From Natronococcus sp. CG52 (GTDB lineage: Archaea > Halobacteriota > Halobacteria > Halobacteriales > Natrialbaceae), in the NCBI RefSeq assembly GCF_023913515.1, contig NZ_CP099391.1:3348001-3412000 (forward strand): a stretch of DNA of 64,000 nt, written 5' to 3'. This document shows, piece after piece, positions 26,516 through 34,194 of the stretch (position 1 is the first letter of the stretch; each line of letters begins with the position of its first letter). A program made the translations under genes and the position numbers. Below the pieces are notes generated by a model. That model made no database searches. It was not told the DNA's origin and was given only the letters and a program-made list of their open reading frames with translations.

Positions 26516-26704
26516 GATTTTTCAAACCACGAAATAAAGCAGAATTCGTTACTATAAATATTTCCTGTGTGTTCTCTGTAATAGAATGATCAACGGAATG
26601 GGGAGAATAGCGTACAGGCCCCGCTCGGGCGCTGTCGTCCGGTACCGTATCCGAGGTTCTGTCTGACGTAAGAACTATACTGGCGGCCGCGGAGGATAAC
26701 GCCA

Positions 26705-27067
26705 ATGGGATTTATGGATAAGATCGTCGGCGGCGGGCAGTCCCGCTCCGTCGACGACTACGTCGAACTGGATCTCGACGACGTATCGACGGAGTCGGCC
26801 GAGGCGGCGATGCAGGTACACATCGCCGAGATCAGCGGTCAGGCCGATGCCGTCGACATCAAGGACGCCGTCTACGACGGCGACATCGTGATCGCGGATA
26901 TTACCCGACTGCGCACCAACGACAACACCGTCGAACACATCGTCGACGAACTTCGTCAGGTCGCCCACGAGGTCGACGGCGACATCGTTCGGAAGGGCGA
27001 CGATCAGATCATCGTTACCCCGACGGCGATCCACATCAGCCGCGAAAAGTTAGGCCAGACGCCCTGA
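26705..27067 (+). CDS. sepF: Cell division protein SepF
   Basis: A 120-residue archaeal SepF that links FtsZ to the membrane. The N-terminus MGFMDKIVGGG forms the amphipathic membrane-targeting helix, and a Ser/Asp-rich linker follows. The core (about 40-115) has VDIKDAVYDGDIVIADITRL and ends DQIIVTPTAIHISREKLG. GGAGG lies 9 bases before ATG 26705, and a TATA-like ACTATAC is about 25 bases upstream, so either a Shine-Dalgarno or near-leaderless start is possible. The subtilase gene lies divergent. No ftsZ is nearby. Confidence 0.92.
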   Translation: MGFMDKIVGGGQSRSVDDYVELDLDDVSTESAEAAMQVHIAEISGQADAVDIKDAVYDGDIVIADITRLRTNDNTVEHIVDELRQVAHEVDGDIVRKGDDQIIVTPTAIHISREKLGQTP

Positions 27068-27150
27068 GACGCGGTCTCGTTCGCAGAGCGTCGGTTCCGT
27101 CGTTTGCACCGGAACTTCTCCCGCCGGTCGCGAGATACTCCTCGCGAAAC

Positions 27151-27244
27151 CTACAGTAGCCACTGAAAGTCGGTGCACACCCGATCGCACAGTCGTCGTG
27201 CGGTCGGTGTGTAACCCGTTTCAGTTGTTACTATGTTACTATAG
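27151..27244 (+). repeat. MITE-like element, copy 1
   Basis: A 94-base element whose ends CTACAGTA and the inverse of TACTATAG form 8-base terminal inverted repeats with one mismatch. A central stem CCGATCGCAC / GTGCGGTCGG flanks a short loop. A second copy in the opposite orientation lies at 59532-59617, and the 76-base core is about 85% identical by eye. This copy sits in the gap (27068-27369) between sepF and the citrate synthase promoter. It ends in a short tandem duplication of TTACTAT. No protein is encoded, so mobility would depend on an enzyme from elsewhere. Confidence 0.7.
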
Positions 27245-27333
27245 CAGACACGCGACCGGACGAATCCACCGCCGTCCGAAAGCAGGCGGTCGAGTCGACT
27301 TCGTCGCCGTGTCAGCCGCCACAGCGGGCAAAC

Positions 27334-27345
27334 GATAATACTTTT
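27334..27345 (+). promoter_or_regulatory. Promoter of citrate synthase gene
   Basis: The AT-rich stretch GATAATACTTTT is centred about 30 bases ahead of ATG 27370, a good archaeal TATA position for a leaderless or near-leaderless transcript. It begins about 90 bases after the MITE-like element. Confidence 0.5.
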
Positions 27346-27369
27346 CCATTACGGTGTGAAACTCCGACT

Positions 27370-28518
27370 ATGGCTGACGATCTCAATAAAGGGCTGGAAG
27401 GAGTTCTGGTCGCGGAGTCGGAACTCAGCTCGATCGACGGTGATGCCGGGCAACTGATCTACCGGGGGTATCCGATCGAAGATCTCGCTCGTGGCGCGAG
27501 CTACGAAGAGGTCGTCTATCTCCTCTGGCACGGCCACCTTCCGAACGAGGACGAACTCGACGCCTTCACGGAGTCGCTCACCGAGGAGCGAACGGTCGAC
27601 GAAGACGTCCTCGAGATGGTGGAACGGCTCGCCGACGCCGACGAACGCCCGATGGCCGCGCTGCGGACCGCAGCCTCGATGCTTTCGGCGTACGAGCCCG
27701 AAGACGACGCCGATCCGGAGGACCTCGACGCCACGCTCCGTCAGGGCCGGCGGATCACCGCCAAGATCCCGACTATCCTCGCAGCGTTCGAACGCTACCG
27801 GCTCGGAGAGGAGCCCGTCGATCCCCACCCCGAACTCGGGCTGGCGGCGAACTTCCTCTACATGCTGACCGGCGAAGAACCGGACGATCTCGCGGCCGAG
27901 ACGTTCGACCAGGCGCTCATCCTCCACGCCGACCACGGGCTGAACGCCTCGACGTTCACCTCGATGGTGATCGGCTCGACGATGGCCGACATCTACAGCG
28001 CCGTCACCGGCGGCATCAGCGCCCTCTCCGGGCCGCTTCACGGCGGCGCGAACCAGGACGTCATGGAGGTCCTGATGGAAATCGACGAGAGCGATCTCGA
28101 CCACCGCGAATGGGTCGAGCAGGCGAACGAGGAGGGACGGCGCATCCCCGGCTTCGGCCACCGCGTCTACAACGTCAAGGACCCACGTGCGAAGATTCTC
28201 GAGGAACGCAGCAAGGAACTCGCCGAGGACGGCGAGAACAAGTGGTACAACTACACCACCACCATCGAACAGTACCTCTCCGAGGAGCAGGGCCTCGCCG
28301 AGAAGGGGATCGCCCCGAACGTCGACTTCTACTCCGGTTCGGTCTACTACCAGCTCGGCATCCCGATCGACATGTACACCCCGATCTTCGCGATGAGCCG
28401 CACCGGCGGCTGGATCGCACACGTCCTCGAGTACCAGGACGACAACCGGCTCATCCGCCCGCTCTCGCGGTACACCGGGCCTGAGGACCAGGAGTTCGTC
28501 CCGCTCGAGGAGCGGTAA
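27370..28518 (+). CDS. gltA: Citrate synthase
   Basis: A 382-residue citrate synthase that condenses oxaloacetate and acetyl-CoA in the TCA cycle. The active-site residues are visible: His in GPLHGGANQDV (about 221), His in GFGHRVYNVKDPRA (about 261) and Asp in PNVDFYSG (about 315). The start MADDLNKGLEGVLVAESELS is the typical archaeal N-terminus with the small GVLVAES motif. Length matches the archaeal/Gram-positive form without a regulatory N-terminal domain. It is monocistronic, with a TATA element about 30 bases upstream. Citrate and 2-methylcitrate synthases are close; the pattern favours citrate synthase but does not exclude dual use. Confidence 0.93.
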   Translation: MADDLNKGLEGVLVAESELSSIDGDAGQLIYRGYPIEDLARGASYEEVVYLLWHGHLPNEDELDAFTESLTEERTVDEDVLEMVERLADADERPMAALRTAASMLSAYEPEDDADPEDLDATLRQGRRITAKIPTILAAFERYRLGEEPVDPHPELGLAANFLYMLTGEEPDDLAAETFDQALILHADHGLNASTFTSMVIGSTMADIYSAVTGGISALSGPLHGGANQDVMEVLMEIDESDLDHREWVEQANEEGRRIPGFGHRVYNVKDPRAKILEERSKELAEDGENKWYNYTTTIEQYLSEEQGLAEKGIAPNVDFYSGSVYYQLGIPIDMYTPIFAMSRTGGWIAHVLEYQDDNRLIRPLSRYTGPEDQEFVPLEER

Positions 28519-28615
28519 TCGACGACCGTTCGCGGGAACGAGTCGACTTCGATTTCGAACGGTACCGAGACCGTCGACGGAAGAGTCCGCGAAACGGTAT
28601 TCCGATCCTCGAATC

Positions 28616-28969
28616 TCAGACCCGGTGCAGTTCCCGGACCAGCAGCGAGATGCCGATCAGCGAGCCGAGCAACACGAGGAGATTGAACGCCGCGTGCATC
28701 AGCGGCTGGTACCGGGGCTCGACCCAGAGGTCGATGACGTCGGTCGTGCTACCGTAGAACTGGACGAGCGCGAAGAGCGCGAGCACCGAACAGAGTCCCA
28801 GCGCGGCCCAGCCGAGATACCGCCAGATCTCGGCGGTCGACGGGTCGTCGAGGACGTTCGTTCCCGAACTCGAGCTATCGTCGCTGCGTCCGGCATCCCT
28901 GCCGGTGTTCTGTCGAGTCGACTGTTCAGTCTCCGCATCGTTCTTTGTCCGTGGTGTCGTCTCAGTCAT
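28616..28969 (-). CDS. Small two-helix membrane protein
   Basis: A 117-residue protein with an acidic, disordered N-terminus (about 1-45) and two hydrophobic helices (about 52-70 and 90-113), the second including LLVLLGSLIGISLLVREL. No family I recognise. Its ATG lies inside the 3' end of the upstream PGF-CTERM gene (8-base overlap), so it is probably translated by coupling with that gene. Confidence 0.7.
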   Translation of the reverse strand: MTETTPRTKNDAETEQSTRQNTGRDAGRSDDSSSSGTNVLDDPSTAEIWRYLGWAALGLCSVLALFALVQFYGSTTDVIDLWVEPRYQPLMHAAFNLLVLLGSLIGISLLVRELHRV

Positions 28970-30038
28970 GTGTCTGCCTCCGTATCAGCGCGATCGTCGC
29001 AAGCAGTGCAACCGCGCCGGCGACGAGAGTGAACCCCGGCGTGGCGTCGTCCTCCGTTGCGGACGCATCCGCGTCGTCCGGATCCCGGTCCTCGGCTACG
29101 CCGTTGCTCGACGTCTCCTCCGTCTCGAAGCCGTCCTCGCTCTCGTCGAAGTCGCTCGTGTCGAGTCCGTTCCCGTCGGTCGACTCGTTAGTCGCGTCCG
29201 GCCGAAGGTCGGCGCCCGCCCGATCCGTGGCGACGATCGTTCCGTCGAGCCAGAGGATCGCGTCGAGGTAGTACGCGTACTCCTGGGCGACCTCGAGATC
29301 GGCGGTCGGCGTCACCGTCTCGCCGGGTTCGACGGCGTCCAGTTCGACGGTCGCGGAGTCCGCGACGATGTTCGAGTCCGCCTGTCTGGCTTTCACTTCG
29401 AGTTCGAGGTCGCCGGTCGTTTCGTCGCCCGTATTGGTGAGGAAACTGGAGACCTCGAGTGCGATCTCGTCGTCCGTGGTCGACTCGACGGAGTACTCGA
29501 TCGCGGGGACGTCGGCCAACGCGCCGCCGTGGTCGCCGCCGAAGCGGTGGAACTCGAGAGTCGTGTCGGCATAGGCGGGCGTCAGCGTGTCGACGCCGGC
29601 GATGGTGTGGGTCATCGACTCGGTTCGGACACCGTCGACGTAGATGAACGTCTCGAGTTCGTGCGTCCCGTCCCGGGGAACGTCGACAGCCTCCGAGACG
29701 ACGATCTCGGACTCGTCGTCGAGCGTCCCGACGTCGGATTCGACGGTGTGCTCGACGAGATTGGTGTCCGTATTCGTCGCTCGGTGGACGACGGTCACGT
29801 TCTCGACGGCGTCACCGCGGTGCTCGAGGTGCGTATCTACCTCGAGGGAGGCCGTCTCGCCGCCGACATCGCCGGCGGCGATCGTCACCTCCAGCAGCGA
29901 CGCGTCGCCGGAACGATCGACCGAGGCGTCCGTCTCGGTGTCGCCCGGATCGGAGACTGCACCGGAGAGGGCAAGGGTCGTGAGCGAGGCGACTACGACC
30001 ACAACCGCGGCAATCGTCAGGACCAATTCGCGTCTCAT
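28962..30038 (-). CDS. Secreted protein with C-terminal PGF-type anchor
   Basis: A 358-residue envelope protein with an N-terminal hydrophobic signal (ELVLTIAAVVVVVASLTTLAL) and beta-rich modules between about 45 and 270 (repeated NTGDETTGDLELEV-type strands). The C-terminus is an acidic linker, TPGF and a hydrophobic helix followed by IRRQTHD. TPGF in place of the usual D/EPGF makes it a PGF-CTERM-like anchor. The modules resemble two copies of an Ig-like domain found in several haloarchaeal surface proteins. Its 3' end overlaps the small membrane gene that follows. Partner and ligand are unknown. Confidence 0.75.
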   Translation of the reverse strand: MRRELVLTIAAVVVVVASLTTLALSGAVSDPGDTETDASVDRSGDASLLEVTIAAGDVGGETASLEVDTHLEHRGDAVENVTVVHRATNTDTNLVEHTVESDVGTLDDESEIVVSEAVDVPRDGTHELETFIYVDGVRTESMTHTIAGVDTLTPAYADTTLEFHRFGGDHGGALADVPAIEYSVESTTDDEIALEVSSFLTNTGDETTGDLELEVKARQADSNIVADSATVELDAVEPGETVTPTADLEVAQEYAYYLDAILWLDGTIVATDRAGADLRPDATNESTDGNGLDTSDFDESEDGFETEETSSNGVAEDRDPDDADASATEDDATPGFTLVAGAVALLATIALIRRQTHD

Positions 30039-30139
30039 GACGATGAATTTTCAGTAGTTTTATAAGTGCTTTGTGTAATTCGAGGGACAAAACTCAGCCA
30101 AGGAGTAAACGCAAGCGGCTGGACGATAAATCACCGAGC

Positions 30140-30562
30140 GTGTACGTCTTCGTCTACGGAACGCTGACCGATCCGGATCGGGTCGAAACCGTCCTCGAGC
30201 GCGTCCCCGGCGCACGGTACGAACTCGAGTCCGGCGCGACCCTCGAGGGACTCCGCCGAGTCGAGGGCGAGTATCCGACGCTGGCCCCCGGCGGCCGCGT
30301 CGAGGGACGCCTGCTCGCGGTCGACGAGCGCGGACTCGAGGCTCTCGACCGGTACGAAGGCGTCGACCGCGGACTGTACGTCCGGATCACGGTTCCGCAC
30401 GCCGACGGGAAGGGCGACGGCGACGACGTCTGGATCTACGTCGGCGGTCCCGACCGACTCGGGGTTACGGAGCGCGTCGACTGGCCCGAGGGACGGTCGC
30501 TGACAGAGCGCGTCCGGACGTACGTCTCGCGCCACGACGTCGTGGTACGATGTGACGAATGA
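30140..30562 (+). CDS. Gamma-glutamylcyclotransferase-family protein
   Basis: A 140-residue protein of the GGCT-like (AIG2/YtfP) fold. It starts VYVFVYGTLTDPDRVETVL, the family's beta-1 with YGTL substrate-loop motif. The likely catalytic acid is the Glu in ALDRYEGVDRGLYVR (about residue 73). These small enzymes act on gamma-glutamyl amines or glutathione-like thiols; haloarchaea use gamma-glutamylcysteine, so a role in its turnover is plausible but unproven. GTG 30140 is chosen because it begins directly at the beta-1 strand; the longer frame to 30071 adds a basic tail. Confidence 0.82.
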   Translation: MYVFVYGTLTDPDRVETVLERVPGARYELESGATLEGLRRVEGEYPTLAPGGRVEGRLLAVDERGLEALDRYEGVDRGLYVRITVPHADGKGDGDDVWIYVGGPDRLGVTERVDWPEGRSLTERVRTYVSRHDVVVRCDE

Positions 30563-30640
30563 CGGTCGTCTGTCTCACGTCTGACGCCAGGATTTCCCCG
30601 CCGCAGTCTTGCGGTTTCACTTTCGGTCCGGGTACATGGG

Positions 30641-30785
30641 TTTTATATTCCCTGCGTACGCGACTACAGTCGCACGTCACACGCCGTGCAATACCCTGTA
30701 TTCCCTGTCGTGTTGCCGCTACGGCAGCACAGTTCTATCGGGCGTGCAATGGTGGGGGCCCGATTCCGGACCCCATTCCCGATAG
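30641..30785 (+). promoter_or_regulatory. TATA box plus double-hairpin leader upstream of ilvA
   Basis: A TTTTATAT box (30641-30648) points to a start near 30670, leaving about 150 non-coding bases before ilvA. Hairpin 1 is GTGTTGCCG (30710-30718) with CGGCAGCAC (30722-30730). Hairpin 2 pairs CTATCGGG (30735-30742) with CCCGATAG (30778-30785), extended inside by AATG..GGG with CCCCATT. CGTGCAAT occurs twice (30685, 30743). A closer TATA-like CTTACAATA (30792-30800) could instead give a leaderless ilvA message, in which case this block could be a small RNA gene. A transcript map would settle it. Confidence 0.5.
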
Positions 30786-30820
30786 TAAATCCTTACAATA
30801 AGCACCGAGTAGTCTCCGGT

Positions 30821-32032
30821 ATGCTTCACCTCCCGGATATTCTCGACGCTCGCGCCCGCGTCCGCGAAACGTCGCGGCATACACCGCTCGAGTACTCACA
30901 TACCTACTCGTCGATGACCGGCGCCGACGTCCGCCTGAAACTGGAGAACGTCCAGCGGACGGGATCGTTCAAGATCCGCGGCGCGACGAACCGGATCGCG
31001 ACGCTCTCGGCCGACGAGAAGGAAGCCGGCGTCGTCACGGCGAGCGCGGGCAACCACGCCCAGGGCGTCGCGCTCGCGGCGACGCGTTCGGGCGTCGACT
31101 CGACGATCGTCATGCCCGAACACGCCCCGATTTCGAAGGTGAAGGCGACCAGAAACTACGGCGCGGAGGTTCTCCTCGAGGGCACGGACTACAACGAGGC
31201 CGCCGAGCGCGCCCACGAGATCGAACGCGAGGAGAACCGGACCTACCTCCACGCGTTCGACGATCCGGACGTGATGGCCGGCCAGGGGACGATCGGCCTC
31301 GAGATCCTCGAGGACGAGCCCGGCGTCGACACCGTCGTCGTCCCGATCGGCGGCGGCGGGCTCATCAGCGGGGTTGCGACGGCGATCAAGGAACGGAACC
31401 CCGATGCGCGCGTGATCGGCGTCCAGGCGGACGGTGCCTCGAGCGCCGCCCCGTCGCTCGACAAGGGCGAACGCGTCGCGATCGACGGCGTCGATACCAT
31501 CGCGGACGGGATCGCGACCCGCAGTCTCGGCGAGGGAACCTTCCCGATCATTCGGGAGTACGTCGACGAGGTCGTCACCGTCTCCGACCCGGAGATCGCG
31601 GTCGCGACCATCTACCTGCTCGAGCGCTCGAAGACCGTCGTCGAGGGCGCGGGCGCCGTCTCGCTCGCCGCGCTTCTGTTCGAGAAGTTCGACTACGCCG
31701 AGGACGAGACGATCGTCCCTATTCTCAGCGGCGGCAACGTCGACCTCAACACGCTCACCAACGTTATCGTCCGCGGTCTCGTCGAGACCGGCCGCTATCT
31801 CAAGATCAGGACGGTGTTGAAGGATCAGCCGGGTTCCCTCGAGTCGCTGCTCGCGATCCTCACGGCCTATCAGGCGAACATCTACGCGATCCACCACGAC
31901 CGCACGTCTCGAGACGTCGAGATGAACGACACCGAGGTCGAGATCGAACTCGAGATGCGCGGCCAGGAGCACGTCGACGAGTTCCTCGCGGCGCTCCGGG
32001 ACGAGGGGTACGACGTCGACGTGCTCGCGTAG
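30821..32032 (+). CDS. ilvA: Threonine dehydratase (ammonia-lyase)
   Basis: A 403-residue PLP-dependent enzyme that deaminates threonine to 2-oxobutanoate. The PLP lysine is in RTGSFKIRGA (about residue 55). The cofactor phosphate loop is IGGGGLISG, and SAGNHAQGVA holds the substrate-binding Ser/Asn. A C-terminal ACT-like regulatory domain of about 75 residues begins at RTVLKDQPGSLESLLAIL, so allosteric control by an amino acid is likely. Start ATG 30821 gives MLHLPDILDARARV, typical for the family. RidA follows 72 bases downstream and removes the reactive enamine this enzyme releases, a functionally matched pair. Confidence 0.93.
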   Translation: MLHLPDILDARARVRETSRHTPLEYSHTYSSMTGADVRLKLENVQRTGSFKIRGATNRIATLSADEKEAGVVTASAGNHAQGVALAATRSGVDSTIVMPEHAPISKVKATRNYGAEVLLEGTDYNEAAERAHEIEREENRTYLHAFDDPDVMAGQGTIGLEILEDEPGVDTVVVPIGGGGLISGVATAIKERNPDARVIGVQADGASSAAPSLDKGERVAIDGVDTIADGIATRSLGEGTFPIIREYVDEVVTVSDPEIAVATIYLLERSKTVVEGAGAVSLAALLFEKFDYAEDETIVPILSGGNVDLNTLTNVIVRGLVETGRYLKIRTVLKDQPGSLESLLAILTAYQANIYAIHHDRTSRDVEMNDTEVEIELEMRGQEHVDEFLAALRDEGYDVDVLA

Positions 32033-32104
32033 GGATCGTCGACTCGCTCGGACGATCAGTTCGACAACAGTACCGTTAAGTTGCGCTGTACGGACGGTTC
32101 GAGC

Positions 32105-32485
32105 ATGAAACGGATCATCAGCACGGACGAGGCACCCGCGGCCGTCGGCGCCTACAGCCAGGCGGCGACCGACGACTCGCTGCTGTTCACCGCCGGACAG
32201 ATTCCGCTCACCACCGACGACGAACTGCTCGACGACGAACCGATCGAGCGCCAGACCGAACAGGCGCTCGACAACCTCGTCGCCGTCCTCGAGGAGGGAG
32301 GCGCCGGCGTCGACGATATCCTCAAGGTAACCATCTTCCTCGACGACATCGACGACTTCGACGCGATGAACGAGACCTACGCCGGCTACTTCGACGACGA
32401 ACCGCCGGCCCGGAGCGCCGTCGAGGTCGCCGCACTCCCCAAGGGCGTCGGCGTCGAGATCGAAGCCATCGCCTCGCTCGAGTGA
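32105..32485 (+). CDS. ridA: RidA family enamine/imine deaminase
   Basis: A 126-residue RidA (YjgF/YER057c/UK114) protein that hydrolyses 2-aminoacrylate and related imines. Family signatures are VGAYSQAAT, FTAGQIPL (about 30-37) and the substrate-binding Arg in PARSAVEVAALPKGVGVEIEAIA (about 102-124). The intact Arg argues for deaminase activity rather than the inactive Rid branch. It directly follows ilvA, whose product it should detoxify. Its stop codon (TGA 32483-32485) is overlapped by an alternative GTG start of the next gene. Confidence 0.93.
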   Translation: MKRIISTDEAPAAVGAYSQAATDDSLLFTAGQIPLTTDDELLDDEPIERQTEQALDNLVAVLEEGGAGVDDILKVTIFLDDIDDFDAMNETYAGYFDDEPPARSAVEVAALPKGVGVEIEAIASLE

Positions 32486-32493
32486 CGACGCGG

Positions 32494-32742
32494 ATGACCG
32501 GGAGCGGCACCGAGGCGGACTCCGCGCTTTCGCCGCGAGCGAAGTCGTCCCTGCTGTGGGGCGCCGTCGGCGTCCTCTCGTTTCTGGTGCTCGTCCAGGG
32601 ATACGCCCTGCTCGTCGAACCGCTCGTGACGATCACGCAGGGAGTGGCGATCGCGCTTTTCGTCGGCGTCGCTGCCGCCGGCGGAGCCTATCTGCTCGAG
32701 CGTCGAGTCGCCGCGTGGTCGGCGCGACGGGCGTCGGAGTGA
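32494..32742 (+). CDS. Small two-helix membrane protein after ridA
   Basis: An 82-residue protein with two hydrophobic helices (about 18-37 and 45-68), ending ARRASE with basic residues at the cytoplasmic side. I take ATG 32494; an alternative GTG at 32482 overlaps the ridA stop and would give 86 residues and tighter coupling. Similar short proteins are widespread and uncharacterised in haloarchaea. It is probably the third gene of an ilvA-ridA transcript. Confidence 0.6.
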   Translation: MTGSGTEADSALSPRAKSSLLWGAVGVLSFLVLVQGYALLVEPLVTITQGVAIALFVGVAAAGGAYLLERRVAAWSARRASE

Positions 32743-32789
32743 CCGCGTCTCGTAACAGTTAAACGACGGACGTGGTTAGGATAGGCTGA

Positions 32790-32870
32790 GCCAGGATGGC
32801 CGAACGGTAAGGCGCACGCCTGGAAAGCGTGTTCCCTTTGGGATTCTGGGTTCAAATCCCAGTCCTGGCG
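32790..32870 (+). tRNA. tRNA-Ser(GGA)
   Basis: The cloverleaf can be drawn by eye: acceptor GCCAGGA (32790-32796) with TCCTGGC (32863-32869). The anticodon stem is CACGC with GCGTG around loop CTGGAAA, giving anticodon GGA at 32822-32824, so it reads UCC and UCU serine codons. The long variable arm (about 32832-32845) is typical of serine tRNA. The T arm is CTGGG TTCAAAT CCCAG. A T-run follows directly, which fits an archaeal terminator. CCA is not encoded. Confidence 0.93.
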
Positions 32871-32907
32871 TTTTCTGGATTTATTTATCGACGAGCCACG
32901 CCACGGC

Positions 32908-33033
32908 CTACTGTTCGATCTCGACCGGCCGATCGCAGGCGATCCAGCGGTCGGGGTCCTCACACTCGCGGACTTCGAAGAAACCGTCTTCGCTGAACGA
33001 CGCCTCGTAGGTCGGATCCTGGTTTGAACTCAT
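32908..33033 (-). CDS. 41-residue acidic protein
   Basis: A small ORF, MSSNQDPTYEASFSEDGFFE..., ending in DRPVEIEQ. It has a strong acidic bias and the pattern ECEDPDRWIACD, which resembles small haloarchaeal proteins of unknown function. Codon use matches chromosomal genes. Start ATG 33033 lies 260 bases from the divergent SRAP remnant and the stop is just downstream of the tRNA on the other strand. Cysteines at two positions could bind metal, but a full zinc site is not evident. Confidence 0.6.
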   Translation of the reverse strand: MSSNQDPTYEASFSEDGFFEVRECEDPDRWIACDRPVEIEQ

Positions 33034-33294
33034 AGGCGAGGCGAGTACGGCACCCCCAATCAGTACGAGCGACTTACTGGCGCCAACGGGCGGTAAACGG
33101 CCACCTACATCCCCGTTTCGTCCCGTGAAACGGGCTGCACTCGCTCGAGCCGCGGATCGTCGCTCGAGCGTGCCACGGCCGGAACATTGTCGGCCCGAGA
33201 CGGCGCCAACGACCGGTTACCAGGAGAGACATTAACTACCGCATCAACCTTCGGAAACGAGATAGCCTTCGGTATGGACGACGTACTGCGGCGT

Positions 33295-33993
33295 GTGTGC
33301 GGCCGATACACACTCTTCGTCGAGCAGGACGACCTCGAGGAGCGCTTCGACGCCCGGTTTCGAGGTTCGTTCTCGCCGCAATACAACGCCGCGCCGAGAC
33401 AGCAGTTGCCGGTGATCACAAACGACGAACCCGAGACGATCCGGCGCCTCGAGTGGGGACTGGTGTCGCCGTGGGCCGACGACGACAGCGGCGGGATTTG
33501 ATTAACGCGCGTGCGAAGTCCGTCGACGGGAAGCCGAGTTTTCGGGCGGCCTACGAGCGTCGAAGGTGTCTGGTGCCGGCCGACGGCTTCTACGGGTGGG
33601 TCGAGACCGAGACGGGGAAACAGCCCTATCGGGTCGCCTTCGAGGACGACCGCCCGTTCGCGATGGCGGGACTGTGGGGAGCGATGGGGGCCGGAGACGA
33701 CTCAAACGGGCCTCGACGCGTTCGGAGGTGGGGCCGAGGCGGACGGTAACGACGACCTGCTCGGGACGTTTACCGTCGTCACCACCGAGCCGAACGACCT
33801 GGTCGCGGAGCTACACTACCGGATAGCCGCGATCCTCGAGCCAGGCCGCGAACGGGAATGGTTGACGGTCGACGACCCGCGGGACTGCCTCGAGCCGTAT
33901 CCGGCCGACGAACTGCGAGCCTATCCGGTCTCGACGGCGGTCAACGATCCCGCGACCGACGAGCCGTCGCTGGTCGAACCGCTCGAGTCGTGA
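33295..33993 (+). pseudogene. SRAP-family (HMCES/YedK-like) gene, frameshifted
   Basis: Homologous to SRAP proteins, which crosslink to abasic sites in single-stranded DNA through Cys2. GTG 33295 is the right start because it yields M-C-GRYTLF with the catalytic Cys at position 2. The frame then breaks at 33493-33495 (GGG where GGGG restores the family's INAR block) and shifts back at 33676-33679 (GGGG where GGG gives LWERWGPETT). The conserved active-site Glu of GFYEW is Gly (TACGGG at 33591-33596). The His region is LHYRIAAILEP rather than HxRMPxIL. Two indels plus a lost catalytic residue favour a decayed gene; the indels alone could be consensus errors. Confidence 0.8.
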
Positions 33994-34156
33994 TCGGCGG
34001 ACTTCGTCCACTTAAATACACTCGATGGCCGCACCGGCTGTTCCGCGAAACCCATGATATGGTGTGTCATAATAGTACGGCTATCATCGCGCACTACTGC
34101 GGTTTCGAACACGGGATCTCGTTAACCGGGGTCCCTCGGAGATAAGCAATAGCGGC

Positions 34157-34167
34157 ACCTTTATGTA
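34157..34167 (+). promoter_or_regulatory. TATA region of the thermosome gene
   Basis: ACCTTTATGTA is centred about 32 bases before ATG 34195 and predicts a start near 34187. Upstream at 34100-34112, GGTTTCGAACACG includes a CGAA sequence of the kind reported as important upstream of haloarchaeal chaperonin promoters; that link is from memory and not verified here. Confidence 0.5.
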
Positions 34168-34194
34168 GAAGGGCAATCAATGATTCGAGCGACT

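Noticed and set aside
30660-30790. Possible tRNA or box C/D RNA between the GGCT and ilvA genes
   Set aside because: Hairpins are present, but no cloverleaf, no CCA-type acceptor and no C or D boxes could be drawn. I kept it as a structured leader instead.
33080-33230. Near-direct repeat GGCGCCAACG at two sites upstream of the SRAP gene
   Set aside because: The shared part is only about 10 bases in GC-rich DNA, so chance is likely.
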